From contig CACWSW010000046.1 of the NCBI GenBank assembly GCA_902763655.1, positions 1 to 34,642 on the forward strand: 34,642 nt of DNA, given 5' to 3'. Shown here one piece after another: positions 24,975 to 32,646 of this stretch. Made by a program: the position numbers and the translations under genes. This DNA comes from an uncultured bacterium (lineage in GTDB: Bacteria > Verrucomicrobiota > Kiritimatiellia > RFP12 > UBA1067). The stretch's first letter is position 1; every line of letters begins with the position of its first letter. Under the pieces are notes generated by a model that saw only the letters and a program-made list of their open reading frames with translations, did no database searches and had not been told where the DNA came from.

Positions 24975-25885
24975 CGCTAATGCAGATAGCCATAATCGCT
25001 TGCTGGGCGGCTTGCGCCGCCGGCTTCGCGGCTTATGCCGTATCTGTCGCCAGCGAGATAACGTACGTCACGCTCGCAGACGGGCGCAAGACCGCGCGAA
25101 GCCTGCCGCTCGTGTTCCGCATGCTGCTGCCGTTCGTTCCAAACCTAGCGGGCTTCGCCTCGCGTCCGGGATTCGCCCGCGCACGCCAGACGGCCGACGA
25201 GATGATCGTCGCCGCCGGCATGGAGGGGCTTCTCTCCGGGACGGAGTTCGTGGCGCTGAAGTTCCTCGTGCCCATCACTTGCGGCACGGCATGGATGGCG
25301 CTGATGCTGCTTCTCGGCGCGCTGATGCCGGAATCCCCATTCGCCGGCAACGGCATTGTGTTCGGCATGGCTGGTTTCCTGCTCTTCTACGCATATCCAC
25401 TCATGTGGCTTCGCGGCACTCTTAAGCGGCGGCACCTCGCCATCATGCGCGCACTGCCGTTCGTCCTGGACCTGCTGACGCTCAGCGTAGAGGCAGGGAT
25501 GGACTTCATGGGCGCCCTGCAGCGCAACTGCGAGAGGCGCAAGCTCGACCCGCTGAACGAGGAGCTGATCCGCATGACGCGGGAGATCCAGGTGGGCACG
25601 CCTAGGCGCATAGCTCTTCGGAACATGGCAGACCGCGTGCGGCAGCCAGACCTAAAGGGCGTTGCGCATGCCCTCATCCAGGCGGACGAGCTGGGCGTGT
25701 CGATCGGCTCGATCCTGCGCATCCAGTCGGACCAGCTGCGCGGGCGGCGCTTCGACCGCGCGGAGAAGCTCGCCAACGAGGCGCCCGTCAAGATGCTTGG
25801 ACCGCTTCTGCTCTGCATTTTCCCGGCCGTACTCGTCATCCTGCTCATGCCCATCTTGATGCAGGCTGCGCACAATCTTTTCTAG
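24971..25885 (+). CDS. TadC-like type II secretion system F-family membrane protein
   Basis: 304 residues. One N-terminal TM (about 5-28), a hydrophobic pair at about 95-150, a cytoplasmic helical T2SSF domain (ALPFVLDLLTLSVEAGMDFMGAL, then LIQADELGVSIGSIL) and a C-terminal TM (MLGPLLLCIFPAVLVILLMP). That topology and the VEAGMDF and ADELG motifs fit TadC, the inner-membrane platform of Tad pili. No tadA, tadB or pilin is in the window, although an FHA protein follows as in several Tad loci. It overlaps dnaJ by 4 nt. Confidence 0.85.
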   Translation: MTLMQIAIIACWAACAAGFAAYAVSVASEITYVTLADGRKTARSLPLVFRMLLPFVPNLAGFASRPGFARARQTADEMIVAAGMEGLLSGTEFVALKFLVPITCGTAWMALMLLLGALMPESPFAGNGIVFGMAGFLLFYAYPLMWLRGTLKRRHLAIMRALPFVLDLLTLSVEAGMDFMGALQRNCERRKLDPLNEELIRMTREIQVGTPRRIALRNMADRVRQPDLKGVAHALIQADELGVSIGSILRIQSDQLRGRRFDRAEKLANEAPVKMLGPLLLCIFPAVLVILLMPILMQAAHNLF

Positions 25886-25892
25886 GAGCAAC

Positions 25893-27197
25893 ATGAGCGA
25901 GAATATTCCCGAGATCATCGTGACGAAAGGGCCGCTGAGAGGCAGCCGTTTCGCGGTGCCGGACGCCGGCCTGCGGCTCGGCCGGTCGTCCACATGCGAG
26001 ATTTCAATAGCCGATCCGGCCCTGTCGCGCAACCACTGCCTGTTCGAGGTGCGCGACGGCATGCTCTGGGTGACAGACCTGGCAAGCGCAAACGGAACAA
26101 TTGTCAACGACGATTCCCTCGGTGCAGAATCAAAGGCGCTCCATCCAGGCGACCGCGTGACGGCAGGCGACACGGTTCTGGCCATAATTGAACCAGGCGG
26201 CGACATGCCGCCGGAGCTGCCTGACGCGCCGAAGATCGATCTCGGGCTCGGCAAGCAAGATGATGAAGCCAATGGCGGCAAGAAGGCACCGCTACGGCTA
26301 ATCTTGTGGGCTGTCGCCGCTTTGGCCGTGGTCGCGGCCGCCGCGATCATACTCGCAAACCCCGGCGAAACCACTGGCACGACCAATGCTCCAAAGGAAC
26401 TGCCCGAGGCGCCGCAGACGCTCTTGGGGTTCACGTTTGAGAAGGTGGAAGCCGACACCGACGGCATCTACCGCTATGCGCTCTCGTACAGCCAAGACGG
26501 CAAGATGTCTGTGGAGATAGACGACGTCCCTAAGGAGAACCGCCACGTGAGGAAGACGGCCACCCTTTCCGCGGATGCCCAGGACCAACTGGCAAAGATG
26601 TTCGCGTCGGACGAGCTGTACCAGCTAGACCGCGAGTACACGGGCGTTCCGCTGAAGCCAAACACGCTCAAGAGCTTCTCGCTGCGCGTGCTGCGCGGAT
26701 CGCGCGTGTTCGACACGACCATCGAGAACACGCAGGAACCGGCCGTGTTCAAGGAGGTGCGCGAACGCCTCGAGACGTTCTCGAAGAACGAGCTAGGCAT
26801 ATGGGCCATCCAGTTCTCTGCAGAAAAGCTCGTGGAGATGAGCGAGGAATCCCGCCGCGCCGCAGACGCGAAGTGGGAGGAACGCGACGTCAAGCACGGC
26901 AACACCGCTGCCGCGCTTGCCTCCTACGAGGAAGCCATATTCTACCTGGAGACGGTCAACCCGAAGCCCGCAAACTACGGCAAGCTTTGCGAGCGGCGAG
27001 ACCAGGCGGCGGCGGAACTCGACAGGCGCTACAAGGACCAGCGCTTTCTCGCCGACCGCGCGATCAAGCTCCAGGACTGGGAGACGGCAAAACGCGAACT
27101 GCGCATCCTGTGCGAGCTCGTTCCGGACACCAAAGACCCGCGCCATTCGGAGGCGTCCGCAAAGCTGATGGACGTAGAGGCGCGAATGAAAAGGTGA
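25893..27197 (+). CDS. FHA-domain single-pass membrane protein
   Basis: 434 residues; AGGAG overlaps the previous stop. The FHA domain spans about 8-100 with the phosphothreonine-binding residues Gly30-Arg31-Ser, Ser45-Arg-Asn-His48 and Asn67-Gly-Thr. A linker follows, then one TM segment at about 134-155. The C-terminal region (160-434) is charged and helical, with a late segment that looks TPR-like (AALASYEEAIFYLETVNPKP). FHA in the cytoplasm and helices outside suggest a phospho-dependent adaptor for a secretion platform, possibly the TadC homologue encoded before it. The gene ends with AAAAGGTGA, and the same phrase occurs again before the next start. Confidence 0.85.
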   Translation: MSENIPEIIVTKGPLRGSRFAVPDAGLRLGRSSTCEISIADPALSRNHCLFEVRDGMLWVTDLASANGTIVNDDSLGAESKALHPGDRVTAGDTVLAIIEPGGDMPPELPDAPKIDLGLGKQDDEANGGKKAPLRLILWAVAALAVVAAAAIILANPGETTGTTNAPKELPEAPQTLLGFTFEKVEADTDGIYRYALSYSQDGKMSVEIDDVPKENRHVRKTATLSADAQDQLAKMFASDELYQLDREYTGVPLKPNTLKSFSLRVLRGSRVFDTTIENTQEPAVFKEVRERLETFSKNELGIWAIQFSAEKLVEMSEESRRAADAKWEERDVKHGNTAAALASYEEAIFYLETVNPKPANYGKLCERRDQAAAELDRRYKDQRFLADRAIKLQDWETAKRELRILCELVPDTKDPRHSEASAKLMDVEARMKR

Positions 27198-27222
27198 ATG
27201 ATGAGGGTGAAAGGTGAATGCC

Positions 27223-28569
27223 ATGTTTAAGCAGAATATTCTTCGCGTCTGCCGTCTGCCGTCTAGCGTTCTGTCGTGCGCTGCGTTGCTCCTGGCCCTG
27301 GCCGCATGGGGCGCAAAGGAGCCTCCGCCCCGCCTCGACGTGAACGCGCAGCCGGAAGGCGCGCAGGTGTTCGTTGACGGCAAGCCATGCGGTGTGGCGC
27401 CATGCCAGCTGTTCGACCTCGCCCCTGGCATGCACCACGTCCATGTGGTGGCGCCTTCGTACAGTGCGGCCGACGAGTTCGTGAAGCTGGAATCCGGCGG
27501 GTACGTGCAGAAGACGTTCGCCCTCTCCCAGGAGAAGAGCCTCATCCTCATCAAGACCAATCCGGCCGGCGCGGACGTGAAGTACAACGGCGCATCGCTC
27601 GGCACCACCCCCCTTCTCGTCACGACGCTCCCAAGCGGACAGACGCATGCCTTCGAGTTGTCGCTGAACGGATATCAGCCGAAGCGGATAGATGTTCCCG
27701 TCGAGGGACGCGCGCCAGTGGTCCGTGAAGAGATGCTGGCGCTGGACTCCGGCACGGTTGACTGCAAGACGGACCCTCCCGGCGCCACCGTCACCGTGAA
27801 CGGCGTCGAGCGCGGCACTACGCCGACAACCCTGACGCATATCCCCAAGGGCTTGGCCGCGATCACCGTGAAGCTCGCAGGATACCGCGACGAGACGCGC
27901 GAGCTGCGCCTCGCTCCAGGCGAGCAGCAGACGCTTGCCCTGACATTGAAACCGCTACCGGCGCGGCTGAACGTGGTCTCGTCGCCAGAGCAGGCCAGGG
28001 TGTTCCTGGACGACGACTACCAGGGAAAGACCCCGGTGACCATGTCGGCGACGCCTGGCAGCCACAAGCTCCGCGTGGAGCTTGCGGGACACGCTCCCGT
28101 CACGCGCTCTGTCACGCTCGCGAACGGTGCCGAGGCCACCGAGGAGTTCAATCTAGCGAGCGTGCTAGGCCGGCTGGAGGTCATCACCACGCCGCCTGGC
28201 GCAAAGATCTCCATCGACGGCAAGGCCGTCGGCACCACCAAGGCGCAGGGCGAAGCGCCTCGTTCGCAGATACTCCCGCTGGAGAACATCAACGCCGGCG
28301 AACATTCAGTGATGGCCCACCTCGACGGCTACCAGGACGTCTCCAGGCGCGTGACCGTGAAGGCGAACGACACCAGCAAGCTGTTCCTCAAGCTTCCCCG
28401 CGTGTTCACGCCGGACACGGAGGTGATAACGACGTGGAACAGGGACGGCATACGCGGCGTGCTGGTGGGCAAGGATTACCTTGGCAACCTTACGATAGAG
28501 ACCTCGCCCGGCATCTCGACGACAATCAAGGCCGAGGACATCCGCTCGGTAAAGCCGCTGATGAAGTGA
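27223..28569 (+). CDS. Secreted PEGA-repeat protein
   Basis: 448 residues from the ATG at 27223 (AAAGG 8 nt upstream; a GTG at 27214 is the alternative). Signal peptide MFKQNILRVCRLPSSVLSCA to about residue 30. Five PEGA units follow, each with a P.GA.V..DG..G.TP core (QPEGAQVFVDGKPCG, NPAGADVKYNGASLG, PPGATVTVNGVERG, EQARVFLDDDYQG, PPGAKISIDGKAVG). The last 50 residues are a separate small beta region. PEGA domains are surface or periplasmic beta folds of uncertain function. It is co-transcribed with tadC and FHA and overlaps tlyA as GTGA. Confidence 0.88.
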   Translation: MFKQNILRVCRLPSSVLSCAALLLALAAWGAKEPPPRLDVNAQPEGAQVFVDGKPCGVAPCQLFDLAPGMHHVHVVAPSYSAADEFVKLESGGYVQKTFALSQEKSLILIKTNPAGADVKYNGASLGTTPLLVTTLPSGQTHAFELSLNGYQPKRIDVPVEGRAPVVREEMLALDSGTVDCKTDPPGATVTVNGVERGTTPTTLTHIPKGLAAITVKLAGYRDETRELRLAPGEQQTLALTLKPLPARLNVVSSPEQARVFLDDDYQGKTPVTMSATPGSHKLRVELAGHAPVTRSVTLANGAEATEEFNLASVLGRLEVITTPPGAKISIDGKAVGTTKAQGEAPRSQILPLENINAGEHSVMAHLDGYQDVSRRVTVKANDTSKLFLKLPRVFTPDTEVITTWNRDGIRGVLVGKDYLGNLTIETSPGISTTIKAEDIRSVKPLMK

Positions 28570-29327
28570 AGACGCGTCTCGACCAGATGCTCGTAGCCCG
28601 CTCCCTCGCCGCATCGCGGACGGTGGCGCAGGCGCTGATACTCGAAGGCAAGGTGCGCGTGGGCGGCCAGACCGAGACAAAGGCCGGCCGCATGGTGACG
28701 GATGACGCCGAGATCGAGGTGGAGGCTCCGCCGCGCTTCGTCTCGCGCGGCGGAGAGAAGCTGGAGGGTGCGTTCGTAGCATTCCCTGGCTGGACGGTGG
28801 ACGGACTGGTCTGCCTCGACGTGGGGAGCTCCACGGGCGGCTTCACGGACTGCCTCCTGCAGCACGGCGCCATGCGCGTGATGGCAGTGGACGTCGGCAC
28901 GAACCAGCTCGCGTGGAAGCTCCGCGCAGACCCGCGCGTATGGGCGCGCGAGAACTTCAACGCGAGATACATGACCGCCGCAGACCTCCCCGAACGCCCC
29001 GCGCGCGCGGTTACGGACGTGAGCTTCATCTCGCTCACGCTCATCCTGCCGCCGATGGCGGAGGTGCTTCTGCCCGGCGGCGAGATAGTCTCCCTCATCA
29101 AGCCGCAGTTCGAGGCCGGGAGGGGACAGGCCCCTGGCGGCGTCGTGACGGATCCGGCAGTTCGCGCGCGCGTTGTGGACGACATCTCGAGATTCGGCAC
29201 GCAGAAGCTCGGACTGGACCTGCTCGGCGTGGCGGAGTCGCCATTGCGCGGACGCGACAAGGGCAACATCGAATACCTCGCCTGGTGGCGCAAGCCTCTC
29301 GCGCAAGAGACCGATAATGTGATATAA
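28566..29327 (+). CDS. tlyA: TlyA-family rRNA 2'-O-methyltransferase
   Basis: 253 residues from the GTG at 28566, which overlaps the previous stop; the product starts VKTRLDQMLVARSLA, the standard TlyA S4 domain beginning. S4 RNA-binding domain at 1-60, then a FtsJ-like Rossmann methyltransferase with SAM motif CLDVGSSTGGFTD, VDVG, TDVSFIS and IKPQFE. TlyA methylates 16S and/or 23S rRNA (C1409/C1920 in mycobacteria) and affects capreomycin sensitivity; the haemolysin name is historical. Its last codons contain the -10 element of the next gene. Confidence 0.94.
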   Translation: MKTRLDQMLVARSLAASRTVAQALILEGKVRVGGQTETKAGRMVTDDAEIEVEAPPRFVSRGGEKLEGAFVAFPGWTVDGLVCLDVGSSTGGFTDCLLQHGAMRVMAVDVGTNQLAWKLRADPRVWARENFNARYMTAADLPERPARAVTDVSFISLTLILPPMAEVLLPGGEIVSLIKPQFEAGRGQAPGGVVTDPAVRARVVDDISRFGTQKLGLDLLGVAESPLRGRDKGNIEYLAWWRKPLAQETDNVI

Positions 29328-29328
29328 T
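29320..29328 (+). promoter_or_regulatory. Extended -10 promoter inside the tlyA stop region
   Basis: TGATATAAT, with perfect TATAAT at 29323-29328 overlapping the tlyA TAA. It precedes the cytochrome gene by 32 nt; AAAGGAG serves as ribosome site. Confidence 0.55.
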
Positions 29329-29360
29329 CCTCGCATGGCACGAAAAGGAGTTCTGCTGAA

Positions 29361-31192
29361 ATGAAGAAGACGCTCGGCCTGTTGGTGGTTGTAGCCGCCG
29401 CCGCTGCAGTTTGCGGCGTGGGCAAGGCAAAGGTATCTGAGGCGCCAGCGCCCAGCTCCGGCTACGTTTCGCCGGAGTTCATCGTGGCTGCGCCTGACGG
29501 CGGCAGCGTGTACGTCACGTCTGCGACCGGCGCGCACGTGCAGAACGTCGCGCTCGACGGCAAGACATTGCGCAAGTGGAAGGTCGAATCGACCCTCGTC
29601 CCGAACACTCCCCTCAATCCGTCCGGCATCGCCCTTTCCGGCGGAAACATCTACGTCACATGCGGCGTGCAGGCTGGCGAGCTGCAGAAGTTCGCCCTTG
29701 ACGGCAAGCTCGTGAAGTCCGTCGCCGTGGGACACTCCCCCTGCTCGCCCGTCGTCTCTTCGGACGGCAAGACCGTCTTCGTGCTCAACCGTTTCGCCAA
29801 CAGGGTGAGCGTGGTCGATGCCGCAGAGATGAAGGTCGCCACCACCGTGCCCGTGCTACGCGAGCCGTTCGCCGCCGCCATTGGTGCGGGCGGCAAGCTT
29901 CTCTTCGTCGCGAACATGCTCCCGTACTGCGCCGCCACGAACGACGTTGTTGCGGCGGCCGTGAGCGTGATCGACACCGCCACGAAATCCGTGCGCAACA
30001 TGCTGCTGCCAAACGGCTCCACCGGCGTGCGCGGAGTCTGCGCATCGCCAGACGGCAAGTCGATCTACGTCACGCACACGATGGGCCGCTACCAGCTTCC
30101 GACCACGCAGCTCGAGCGCGGTTGGATGAACACCGCCGCTCTCAGCGTGTTCGACGGTGCGACGGGCGCATACGTGAACACGGTGCTGCTCGACGACGTG
30201 GACCGCGGCGGCGCCAACCCGTGGGGCGTGGCCGTGACGGCCGACGGCAAGACCCTCGTCGTCGCCCATGCCGGCACTTGCGAGCGAGCGGCATCGTCAA
30301 GAGCGCCGAGGATGTGCCGAACGATCTTGCGTTCCTCGTCTCGATCCGCCGCCGCGTCCACATGGGCGGCGATGGTCCGCGAGGCGTCGTGACCATCGGC
30401 CGCCGCGCCATCGCCGCGCTCTACTTCGCCGATGCGCTATCCATGGCCGAGCTCGACAATGCCGCCACGTCTCCCACGCTCCTGCCGGTCGGTCCAAAGA
30501 AAGACCTCGCGAAAGACCGCACACGGCGCGGCGAGATGCTCTACAACGACGGCTCCATGTGCTTCCAGCAGTGGCAGAGCTGCGCAAGCTGCCACCCGGA
30601 CGGCCGCGTGGACGGCCTCAACTGGGACCTTCTCAACGACGGGATGGGTAACCCCAAGCAGACGAAGAACGAGCTCTACACGCAGTGGACCCCCCCCACG
30701 ATGGTCACCGGCATCCGCAAGGACATGCACGAGTGCAACCGCGCCGGACTCATCCACATCCAGTTCGTCACGCGCCCAGAGGAGGACGTGCACTGCTTCG
30801 ACGCCTACGTCACGGCGATGAAGCCCGTCCCCAGCCCCTACCTCGTGAACGGCCAGCTCTCCGAACGCGCAAAGCGCGGCGAGACGCTCTTCAAGAAGGC
30901 GAAGTGCGCCGACTGCCACACCACAGACTCCAAGGGTCCGAACGGCGAGCATCTGTGGACCGACCGCAAGGCATACGACGTTGGCGTCGGCACGGGCACG
31001 GAGGCAGGAAAGAAGTTCGACACGCCCACCCTCGCCGAAGTCTGGCGTACCGCCCCATACCTCTACGACGGTCGTGCCCTCACGATGGAAGAGGTGCTTA
31101 CCGTCGCCAATCCCAAGGACGCACACGGCGAGACGAGCAAGCTCTCGCCCGAAGAGATCAAGGACCTCGCCGAGTACGTCCTCTCGCTCTGA
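29361..31192 (+). pseudogene. Beta-propeller/di-heme cytochrome c protein, interrupted by frameshift
   Basis: A signal peptide (MKKTLGLLVVVAAAAAVCG) leads into a YVTN-like beta-propeller with repeats such as PDGGSVYVTSATG, SDGKTVFVLNRFANRVSVVD, PDGKSIYVTHTMGRY and ADGKTLVVAHAGTCE, in one frame to about 30280. From about 30290 the protein continues in another frame: SGIVKSAEDVPNDLAFL, then two c-type heme sites CASCH (30581-30595) and CADCH (30905-30919), ending at TGA 31190-31192. The junction sequence GCGAGCGAGCGGC is a short tandem repeat. About 20 codons seem to be missing. Intact relatives are periplasmic MauG/cytochrome peroxidase-like proteins. The heme part alone would lack a signal peptide. 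Either a true lesion or an assembly or base-call error. Confidence 0.8.
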
Positions 31193-31220
31193 CGACAGGA
31201 GATGCAGCAGAGCGTCTCGA

Positions 31221-31241
31221 TGGAGGTGCACAAACCCTCCA
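31221..31241 (+). terminator. Weak hairpin after the cytochrome gene
   Basis: TGGAGG, 9-nt loop, CCTCCA, 28 nt after the stop. The T run (ACTTTTTTAG) starts only 14 nt later, so an intrinsic terminator is doubtful. Confidence 0.3.
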
Positions 31242-31382
31242 AAGACAGCGTATACTTTTTTAGACTATTCTACGCGTCGTGATTATACAGTATTATATTG
31301 ACACAACTCGCTCTTTAGCTTAATCGAATAACATTCTGCTCTCTTGCCGCCTTTTTGCAACTTTGGCAACTGCCGATTTCAT

Positions 31383-31398
31383 TGGCACATGTGATGCT
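31383..31398 (+). promoter_or_regulatory. Sigma-54 (-24/-12) promoter upstream of the small membrane protein and ykvA-1
   Basis: TGGCAC-ATGTG-ATGCT, with exact GG-N10-GC spacing. The longer form ATTGGCACA-N4-ATGCT is the same as at 34381-34397. The ATG at 31460 lies 62 nt downstream, so the leader is about 50 nt. Only the T to A change at the start of the -12 box departs from the consensus TTGCT. Confidence 0.8.
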
Positions 31399-31459
31399 TT
31401 CAAAGGCTCATCTCGACAATCGGCGGAACCATAGGTGACACGAAAAAGGAGAGCAAAAC

Positions 31460-31816
31460 ATGAAGAAGTTTCTCAAGCGTTGCATACTGGAAATAACGGA
31501 AACAGTTTCTGTGATGTTATCCGTGCTTGCGTACCTTGCCATTGCTTTACTCATATGCGGATTCTTCAATTGGGGGCAGGCAGGGTTTATGGTGGTGCTC
31601 ATGACGTTGTCCGGTCCGTGCATTGAGGCATTTATGTCAATCACCGACTACTTCTACAGGCTCAAGTGCAGGTGGGGCTGTTTCTATTCGTGAGCGGGCG
31701 CGATCCTATTCTTTGCCATCTACATCCTGTCGGACATCTTTGGCATACACACTCATTTAGCATTTGCGCTTCGTCATGGTGGCGAGGCAGATAATAAACC
31801 TAGAGAAAGATCATGA
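31460..31816 (+). pseudogene. Small multi-pass membrane protein with in-frame TGA
   Basis: AAAGGAG precedes the ATG at 31460. The first 77 codons encode two membrane segments (VMLSVLAYLAIALLICGFF; FMVVLMTLSGPCIEAFMSI) and end GCFYS at a TGA (31691-31693). The same frame stays open for 40 more codons, with a third hydrophobic segment (AGAILFFAIYILSDIFGI) and a charged tail, and ends at a TGA that overlaps the ykvA-1 ATG as ATGA. That overlap is a strong sign that the longer frame is the original gene. A TGG (Trp) to TGA change is the simplest explanation. TGA is a normal stop elsewhere in the window. I do not recognise the family. It lies directly after the sigma-54 promoter. Confidence 0.65.
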
Positions 31817-32223
31817 AAAAAAAGACCATCAACAAAGCGCAGGCCGAAGCGGTTCTGGGCGAATACGCCGACAAGGTCGGTACGGACGACGTCAACAACG
31901 TCTTGGGCAAGGAGGACGAGATCAAGAAGCTCTTCAAGCGGGTCAAGGTACTGGCAAAGTATTTAAACGACCTCTGCGAGATATTCGAGCTTCTGCGAGA
32001 CCGAGTTACTGGCAAATACAAGGGAACCCCATGGAGGACTATTGCGGCCCTCACGGGCGCGCTCATCTACTCGCTCTCTCCAATCGACCTCCTACTAGAC
32101 TTCATCCCAGGCATCGGATTCTTTGACGATGCGCTCGTGATCGGCCTTGCCATCAAGCTGGCCCAGCCCGATCTCGAGAAGTATCGCGAATGGAAGGCGA
32201 TCGGCAACGAGAAGGCGGCATGA
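31813..32223 (+). CDS. YkvA/DUF1232 membrane protein, copy 1
   Basis: 136 residues. The N-terminal 65 residues are charged and helical. The DUF1232 core starts near LRDRVTGKYKGTPWRTIAAL and includes a hydrophobic hairpin with the family motif Y-x-LSPIDLLLDFIPGIGFFDDA (about 90-112). The charged C-terminus is LEKYREWKAIGNEKAA. DUF1232 proteins are small inner-membrane proteins of unknown function. The start overlaps the stop of the preceding frame as ATGA, so expression should depend on the sigma-54 promoter at 31383. It ends 17 nt from the convergent copy 2. Confidence 0.88.
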   Translation: MKKKTINKAQAEAVLGEYADKVGTDDVNNVLGKEDEIKKLFKRVKVLAKYLNDLCEIFELLRDRVTGKYKGTPWRTIAALTGALIYSLSPIDLLLDFIPGIGFFDDALVIGLAIKLAQPDLEKYREWKAIGNEKAA

Positions 32224-32240
32224 AAGCCGGACGACTACGC

Positions 32241-32615
32241 CTAGGTGTCGGAATTCTTGAGGTTCTTGTACTTCTTGAACTCGTCTGCGCAACGCGCGAA
32301 TATCCAGCCGAGAACAATCGCATCGTCTACCCATCCGGCCACTGGAATCACGTCTGGCATGAGGTCGATTGGCAGGGCCAGATAGGCGAGACCGCCCGCC
32401 AGGAGCGCCAAAGTGGATCTCGACACGCCTTTGTACTTGCCGGTCACGGAGTCGGAAACCATGTCATAGGCGGTACGGATGTTGTCTAGCAGGCCGGCGA
32501 GAACCGAAACATCGTTGATTTTATTGAGAGTGGCGCCCTTCGTCTTGTCGACATCTTCCGGCTTTGCGTCCTTCACGTAGGACTGGTATGAGTTAATGAT
32601 CTTGTCGATATCCAT
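32241..32615 (-). CDS. YkvA/DUF1232 membrane protein, copy 2
   Basis: 124 residues. The N-terminus MDIDKIINSYQSYVKD is closely related to copy 3 (MNPDDIINSYKEKFKQ). The central VTGKYKGVSRSTLALLAGG and the motif YLALPIDLMPDVIPVAGWVDDA are shared with copy 1. The ribosome site is CAGGAA. It lies 31 nt downstream of the RtcR-like activator on the same strand and is probably co-transcribed with it; no separate sigma-54 promoter is visible before it. That would give a basal level of one YkvA without sigma-54. Confidence 0.88.
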   Translation of the reverse strand: MDIDKIINSYQSYVKDAKPEDVDKTKGATLNKINDVSVLAGLLDNIRTAYDMVSDSVTGKYKGVSRSTLALLAGGLAYLALPIDLMPDVIPVAGWVDDAIVLGWIFARCADEFKKYKNLKNSDT

Positions 32616-32646
32616 GGCAATTCCTGTTCATTTCCACATGACACCC

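Larger units (their letters stand above)
31193..31459. other. Intergenic region before the sigma-54 cluster
   Basis: No gene seen in 267 bp. It holds a weak hairpin (31221-31241) and an AT-rich stretch near 31280-31305. TTGCC (31344-31348) and GGCAA (31365-31369) form a dyad with a 16-nt spacer upstream of the sigma-54 promoter and could belong to an activator site. The sigma-54 promoter is at 31383-31398. Confidence 0.6.

Noticed and set aside
30276..30300. Programmed frameshift in the cytochrome gene
   Set aside because: No slippery heptamer or downstream structure recognised, and residues appear to be missing at the junction, which a simple frameshift would not explain.
31691..31693. Selenocysteine at the in-frame TGA
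   Set aside because: No suitable hairpin directly follows the codon, the residue context is a membrane segment, and a Trp to stop change is simpler.
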